A stretch of 64,000 nucleotides of DNA, taken from Magnaporthiopsis rhizophila. Taxonomy: Eukaryota > Ascomycota > Sordariomycetes > Magnaporthales > Magnaporthaceae. The stretch lies in contig PYSS01000049.1 of NCBI GenBank assembly GCA_003049465.1, positions 186,001 to 250,000 of the forward strand, written 5' to 3'. A program made the translations under genes and the position numbers. A model generated the notes under the pieces. That model did no database searches and had not been told where the DNA came from. It saw only the letters and a program-made list of their open reading frames with translations. Positions 58,484-64,000 of the stretch are shown here, in pieces; the stretch's first letter is position 1, and each line of letters opens with the position of its first letter.

Positions 58484-60238
58484 CTAAGGAGGTGCTGACG
58501 GCGTGCATTGCACGCCGTCCGTCTTGAACTTTGTAAAGTAGCCTCTCCTGAACGGATTCAGCTCGTCTGCCGTTTTGCCCTCACTCTCCCTGGCCGCGCG
58601 TCTCTTCAGGGTCTCACGCAGCGCCGCGGCATCGACTTGGTTGTCTGGTATCCTGCGGTATGCAATCAGGCGTCTCGACCCTGTGTGAAAAAGGCAATTA
58701 ACACATCATCACCTTGCCCATTTGAGATAATACTCGAACAGACGGAGGGAGAGCCGGCTGCCTGGGTTCAATCAAATCAAGCAGGCTGGCAGGCAGGGCA
58801 AGAGACATACACTTGTTGAAGGTCTGCACACAGACCGTCACCAGCTCCATGCATGGATGCGTGGGTACCGCCAGCTCCAGCAGCTCGTCGTTGGCGGTCG
58901 GCATCCAGAAGGCGAGCCGGCCGTCGTCGATCAGCGTCTCGGCCGCGAAGGTCAGCAGGTCGTCCAGCATGGCCAGGAAGCTATATGGTTTCTTAGGTGG
59001 TATGAAATCCAGGTCCCTTTTTTTGGAGCCCGATGGAGGTTAGTTTTGAATATCTCGGCCATCCAGTGAATAGACGGGGCAGGAGCGGCAGCAGCAGCGG
59101 CGTCAAAAACAAGACGACTCACTTGTACATCTCCATGCCCGCCTTGACGACGTGCGCCTGCTTCTCGCCATCGCGGACCCCGAGTACCCGCAGCCCTTCG
59201 CGCACGCCATACGGCGGATCGCAGACGATGCCGTCTAGCCATCGCATGTTCGACCTGCCGGCCACGCTGCCCAGGGGACACCGCCTGACGGGCGAGTTGG
59301 TGATGTCGGCGCTGAAGGAGTCAGCAAGACCGGCCAGCAGGCCGTACTGCGCAAAGTTCCCCCGCAGCGTTTTGCCTCCGTCGCCGCCCTCGTCGCCGCG
59401 CACGGCTCGGCCGTCAATGTCGCTGCCCCAGGCCAGGGCGCCCCACTGGGCGGCGGCGACGGGGAAGCTGCCAGTGCCGACGAAAGGGTCGTAGAACAGG
59501 CGGCCGGGCGCGGCGAGGGCGATGTTGGCCGTGACCAGGGCCAGCTCGCTGTCCATGCTGGTGGTGCTGATGTAGCGGCGCTTCTTGAGGTCGAAGCGGC
59601 CGAGCAGGTCCGCGCGCGGGCTGGTCGCGAGCACGCGGCCCAGGTACAGGCGCTCCGGGTGCTTGAGCCCCAGCGGCACGGCGCCGTCGGCCCAGTGCTC
59701 GAGCACGGCGAGCTCCGTGTCGGCGCCGCGCATGCGGATGGGCCCCTCGAGAGGCAGGTACGAGAAGCTGTTGATGATGTCGACGATCGTGGCCTGCGTG
59801 CGCGCGCCGCGGTACGAGTCGACGACGAAGCGCCACGAGGCCTGGGCGTGCGCCGGCCACAGGTGCGCCGACGACGAGCGCACCGACGCGTGCAGCTCGT
59901 CGTAGGTGACGCCGCGGCCCCAGAGCTCGAGGATGCTCTGGCTCAGCACCGAGCGCCGGATCAGCGCGGCCGCCGCGGCTGGGGAGTCCATCTTGAGGAT
60001 GCAGAAGGGGGACTAGAGAGGGCGTCAGGGGTCGGCCGGACGTTGCTGCCGTCGGTCGTTCAGGAACAAAGTCTCGGCTTAGATATACTGAAAGACAACA
60101 GGGGGCCCGCTGGATTGAACATACGTCTGGGTCATACAAAACCACTTCCATCTTCACTCCTTCGACGATGGCCAAGGCCTGGATCTCGGCGAGGCGGAAG
60201 GTCTCGTGGACCCCGCCAAAGCGAAGGAGGAAATCCAT
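58484..60238 (-). CDS. TRM11: TRM11, tRNA (guanine-10-N2) methyltransferase catalytic subunit
   Basis: Four exons on the minus strand: 60238-60125, 60012-59123, 58980-58811 and 58680-58484 (456 aa; yeast Trm11 has 433). The N-terminus (MDFLLRFGGVHETFRLAEIQ) starts a THUMP-type region; SPFCILK and ILELWGRG match the family. The methyltransferase domain has the SAM-binding DPFVGTGS (213-220) and the catalytic DPPYG motif (from 303). The third exon ends with FNKW read across a GTATGT donor into SRRLIAYRRIPD, a conserved C-terminal block. With Trm112 it methylates G10 of tRNA. The gene is divergent from RPP40, another tRNA-processing factor. Confidence 0.94.
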
Positions 60239-60675
60239 TGCGACTCCTGAGTTTCTCACCAGGGTCGCGCAGGCGACATGAAAAGCCCCGATGGGGCGGT
60301 TTGGCTATGATGGGTGAGAATGTGACGGTCGTGGAATCCGTATAAGAGCCATGAACTAGGTCCGCGTGGGATATGAGTCCCGCGGGGTGGTAGCCACTCA
60401 GTGAAGTGCGAGTGGGCGCGTTTGCGGTAACACCAAACCGAGATTTTTTTTTTTTCGGCGTCCGAATACGGGCAGTTCCAACGTCCACGTCAGGGGTAAA
60501 CAGAGCTTTTTCACGCACGTGATGCCCTGAAGCCAGCCGGCGAAACCCCAATCCAGTCCCTCAACACACGGCGGGGTGCGCTAAATATTTGGCGTGGAGA
60601 TTCGCCAAAACTTGACACAGCCGCTCTGTGCATAGAGTAAACCCATAACCAAACACCAAGCGTCCAGGCTCCATC
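60239..60675. promoter_or_regulatory. Shared divergent promoter, TRM11 / RPP40
   Basis: 437 bp lie between the two start codons. The region contains a T tract at about 60445-60456, an ACGTCA (CRE-like) element at 60487-60492 and a CACGTG hexamer at 60516-60521. With so little space, both promoters and both 5' UTRs must lie here. Confidence 0.7.
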
Positions 60676-61103
60676 ATGCTACCCCTGAGAGACCAGAAAA
60701 CGGTGTACCAGACGCCAAAATGCTACTTCACCTACGGCACGATGCCGCACGTCGACCCGAAGCAGCCGCCATCAAAGGGAAAACCATGGACGACGCTGGC
60801 TTCTAGGGACTTCATACACCAGGTGTGTCGCAGACTTTCTCGTAAACCTGCGATTTCGGCCCGTCCAACTTACAGGATCCCTCAGGTCGACCTCGTTCTG
60901 CCGCAGGATGCTTTCGAAACCTTCAGGCAGCAAGCCCTTGACGGCAAACAAGCCCCTCAGTTCAAGCGGGTGGTTATGACCCTCGGCCAGGTCATTGAGA
61001 AGGACTTCTTGATAGGGTATATCAAGGCTGGTACGCTTTTTTTTTCCTGTTCCGGTCGTAGCTCTGTTGCTCGCGCGGAACCTTTGCTGACCACGAGGCA
61101 ACC

Positions 61104-61143
<40 letters not shown>

Positions 61144-62191
61144 TTTCCCTCCAGGTAACGTCTTGATGCTGTCAGAAGGCAGAACGGGGCAGGATAACGT
61201 CTTCGCCATTAAAGCAGGTACTGTGACTAGGGCCAGAGGCGCCTGCCTCGCTCCCATCTCTTCAAGTCTGGGAGCCGCTGACATTGGTTGTATCAGGCAA
61301 ACTCACCATGTTCCTGGACAAGGAGACATATGAACGCGCTGGCATTGTGGGGGAGACCCATGGCGTCAAGGGTGATAGGTGTTCCAAGCCGAGGTGGAGT
61401 ATGAACTAGTTCCTTTTCTTGATGGCTGCGGCTGATATCGCATCTGTTCCTGGGCTGACACCAGGAATTACTGCTGCCTACCTAGCTGTTGAATATGACC
61501 TCTGCGCACCACACGCCTTCCCGGGAAAGAAGGGGTTCGATAGACTTGTATACGCCACCAAGGACGTGCTCAACTTCCCAGTGACCTGGCTATTTTGCAA
61601 CTTATCCAAGAGTAAGTCTATGCCCTCCGTGCGGTAGCCACATGCCACACTCGGGCACTAACAGTTTTTAATGCTCGAGCCCCTGACCCTGATCCTCTGG
61701 CTGCCCATTTCCCCACTGCCTTCACCTCATCGCCGGGCATAGTCCAGTCGATTCGGGCACTCGTCCCCTCGCTCAAACCCAGCTCGGACGCGTTGGCTCT
61801 GGGCGACAGGGAAGAGTCTGAGCGGTTCGCGACCGAGACGTACGAGTGGCTGTCGTTGATCCGCCTGTGCAGCTCTCGCGTTGCGCCAGACGACGACGTG
61901 GATCCGTATCTGAGCATGTACCGCGTCCCGGACGACAACCTGCCTGAGGGTGCCAAACCAGGCATCCTCTGCAAGGTGACTTGGCGCGGCCTGCTCTCGG
62001 CCGAGTGGGCGCGAAGCCTCTTCATCGATGCGCTCTCGGCGGTGCCGTCACGCGCCTGGTTCGCGCTCAGCCTCAGCGCCTTCGACGCATCCTCTAGGGG
62101 CCTGGCGACTGGCGGACACGAGCTGACCGTGATGCGCCCGCCTGGCGCGCCGGGGGAGTATATGCAGTGGGAGGTCAAGAGTCACGAGTGA
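60676..62191 (+). CDS. RPP40: RPP40, RNase P/MRP 40-kDa protein subunit
   Basis: Six exons: 60676-60822, 60886-61030, 61155-61217, 61297-61398, 61486-61611 and 61680-62191 (364 aa). Family blocks appear in order: FIHQVDLVLPQDAF (exons 1-2), VLMLSEGRTGQDNVFAIKAG, KLTMFLDKETYERAG, then KPRWTVEYDL across exons 4-5, HAFPGKKGFDRLVYATKDVL and VTWLFCNLSK. Two joints are ambiguous: exon 5 could start at 61465 and exon 6 at 61665, both in frame; the choices here best match the family pattern. Rpp40 is a protein subunit of RNase P (5' maturation of tRNA) and RNase MRP (rRNA processing). Intron 2 carries a GTC triplet repeat; intron 1 (63 nt) is open in frame. Confidence 0.85.
61111..61138 (+). repeat. 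GTC triplet microsatellite in RPP40 intron 2
   Basis: Nine GTC units starting at 61111, ending 13 bp before the intron acceptor. Read in frame it would encode poly-Val. Confidence 0.85.
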
Positions 62192-62413
62192 AGGTGTTAC
62201 CGGCGGTTTTTGTCTGCCCCCGTCCGGGCATTCCTTTTTTGCGCGATTATCTCCTGTCCTCTTTTGGTTCCTTTTGCTTTATACCCTCCCTTGGCCTTTG
62301 AAATGCCTCGTTAATGAAAATCCTGGCCCAAATGGCTCGACCATCTGGATTTCCTACGTCATGTGCTCTCGTCGGTTCATTTGCCTCGTGCCGTGTAGAA
62401 AGAGTTCTCCCAA

Positions 62414-63064
62414 TCACTCGCCCTGTCGCGGTCGTACGCTTCGCTCTTCTGTTAGACCCTGTCCGGCGAGCACCTCTTCAACGAGCTGGCGCAGTTGGGC
62501 CTGGCCCTCGGCCGAGTTGAGATCCTCTCGTGCCGCGAGCTCCTCTATCCTCCGCCTGAGCTCCGGGTTTGGTTGTGGGGCGTCCTCAGTTTCGGGGTCC
62601 GGCATGGTGCCCACAGTGACGGACAAGCCCTCGGGAGGCGGAGGCAGACCTGCGCTGGCAGACGCCCCGTTGACCGTTGCGCCGTTCGCTCCGGCCTCCT
62701 TGCCCTTGAGGTACTCGACTACGTCTGGGAACTCGTCGTCGGCCTCCAGCTTCTGGCGGGCCGTGAGGCCGTCGTCGCCCTTCAGGGCCGGGTCGAGGCC
62801 CAGCTCCTCGACGAGCACGCGGGCGGCTGCGGCGGTCTCGACGACGAACAGGGCCGTCTCGCCGTCCTCGTCGCGCAGGTCGACGGGCACGGCCAGCTCG
62901 CGCACCAGCGTCCGCAGCAGGTCGAGGTGGTTGTACGACGCGACCGCGTGCACGAGGCTGTAGCCATGCTCGTCCTGCTGCGACGCCAGCGCTGGGTTCT
63001 CGCGCAGGAGGGGCAGCAGCGCGGGGCTGTTGTCCGCCGCTAGGAGGTATGGGTTTTGGGCCAT
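62414..63064 (-). CDS. Small ankyrin-repeat protein
   Basis: Intronless, 216 aa from the ATG at 63064 (MAQNPYLLAADN). Residues about 10-110 contain two or three ankyrin repeats: QDEHGYSLVHAVASYNHLDL, then DEDGETALFVVETAAAARVL with a DGLTARQKLEADD element. The C-terminal half is charged and probably helical (RRRIEELAARED; QLRQLVEEVL). Length and layout resemble the small fungal ankyrin proteins related to yeast Yar1, a chaperone for ribosomal protein Rps3, but this link is an inference. Lies 222 bp from the RPP40 stop codon in convergent orientation. Confidence 0.82.
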   Translation of the reverse strand: MAQNPYLLAADNSPALLPLLRENPALASQQDEHGYSLVHAVASYNHLDLLRTLVRELAVPVDLRDEDGETALFVVETAAAARVLVEELGLDPALKGDDGLTARQKLEADDEFPDVVEYLKGKEAGANGATVNGASASAGLPPPPEGLSVTVGTMPDPETEDAPQPNPELRRRIEELAAREDLNSAEGQAQLRQLVEEVLAGQGLTEERSVRPRQGE

Positions 63065-64000
63065 TGCGCTGTGTTGGCGGGCTGATTTTATTCTCGGATG
63101 TTCCAGCGCCTGCACTGTCTGGCACAAGTTCTTCTCGATCTTCCGTCGCTCCGGCTTTCGTCTTCCCGTCGGTTCTTGGCTGCCGGCTTCCTTTGCCCTG
63201 GCGGAATCTTTGCATGTAATTTTCGCGTTGCGCCCGCGTGCACCCCTCCAAAGATTTTTTTTAGCGGGGGCATAACCGATTACGTCACACCATTGGCGTC
63301 CTGCGGCGCTAGTGACGATTTTTCATAGGGCTGCAGTGCCTTTTTCTGCGTTGGATCGAGGTGTAGTAAGTAAGTGAGGGGCCGGTGATATGGTGGTCGT
63401 GCAAACTTCGTCAGTTCACCCTGAGCTTCGTAGCTGTACCAGTCTAGCAAGGCTTCAGTTTTAGGGAAACGAACCAATACCGTTACTAGATTGGTCTGGC
63501 GGTAGAACAACTGGTAACAAAACGCTGAGAGTGTGCTTTTAAGGCATGCGCAATTTCTCAACGTTCTTACGGAGGCCTTAGGCTAAAGATACGTACCAAT
63601 CACAGCAAGCCGAGTTTTAAATAAGGTCTCACGAGCAGTGTATAAGAATAATCATAGACCCATTTAATTTGCGAAAGTTAGACATTCATCTCAGTGTATC
63701 TGGCGGCGAACCGGCAAAGGAGCAAAACATAAAGTCGTAGTTCTCCACGGGAAAGTTGTGGGTTAGGTAGTTGCGAAATAACTAATTGCACAGCGAATAG
63801 TATTGCTCGTGCAGTCACCACATCTACACGGGGGAGGATACAACGGCCGACTGAAGTTGTTTAAAGCGAGAGACTCGAGTTAAGCTGAAACTATGCGCCA
63901 GAGAAAGGGTGCTCCGGTTCCTATTTTAACCATGCATCTCCTATCAAAAGTCCAGGAGATAGGAAGAGGAGCAGAAAGAAGTATAAAGGCGCGAGAAAAC
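63065..64000. other. Intergenic at the right edge
   Basis: It starts with the 5' region of the ankyrin gene. From about 63280 the sequence becomes poorer in G+C. Open stretches are short and show no domain. It may be the start of another repeat; I cannot tell from this window. Confidence 0.4.

Overview
The window reads as nuclear DNA of a filamentous ascomycete (Pezizomycotina, most likely Sordariomycetes). Genes are GC-rich and carry short GT-AG introns of about 60-130 nt. The histone H3K9 methyltransferase, Mago nashi and Rpp40 proteins look like those of Neurospora-type fungi. Genus was not determined. All splice models below were built by hand, by matching phases and conserved protein blocks.

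Layout. 1-1945 is AT-rich and looks like a mutated (RIP-like) transposon relic; it ends in a pogo/Tc1-type transposase tail and GC-rich end repeats. 3.4-9.4 kb holds a Zn2Cys6 transcription factor (+) facing a DUF6594 membrane protein (-). 11.7-16.4 kb holds a small coiled-coil protein, a secreted carboxylesterase, a small membrane protein and a secreted Ser/Thr-rich protein. 17.9-23.6 kb holds an annexin and a protein with two C2HC zinc fingers. 23.6-34.2 kb is gene-poor, full of homopolymers and microsatellites, and contains one orphan Cys-rich ORF. 34.2-40.9 kb holds a BAHD/trichothecene-type acyltransferase and a low-complexity coiled-coil protein.

The right third (43.5-63.1 kb) is dense in housekeeping genes: a DIM-5/KMT1 H3K9 methyltransferase, a UBTD-type ubiquitin-like protein, coatomer beta (SEC26) divergent from Mago nashi, the GID4/Vid24 degron receptor, TRM11 divergent from RPP40, and an ankyrin protein.

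Functional links. TRM11 and RPP40 both act in tRNA maturation and share a 437-bp promoter region. DIM-5 is the enzyme that marks RIP-mutated repeats such as the one at the left edge. I found no tRNA, rRNA, CRISPR array or biosynthetic cluster, and nothing that clearly amounts to an undescribed multi-gene system. The most distinctive signals are the zinc-finger gene whose two fingers are split by introns at the same codon, the UBTD gene whose first coding exon is only the ATG, and the tRNA-gene pair with a shared promoter. Three runs of N (26289-26295, 33730-33733, 48224-48240) all lie inside long poly-T tracts.
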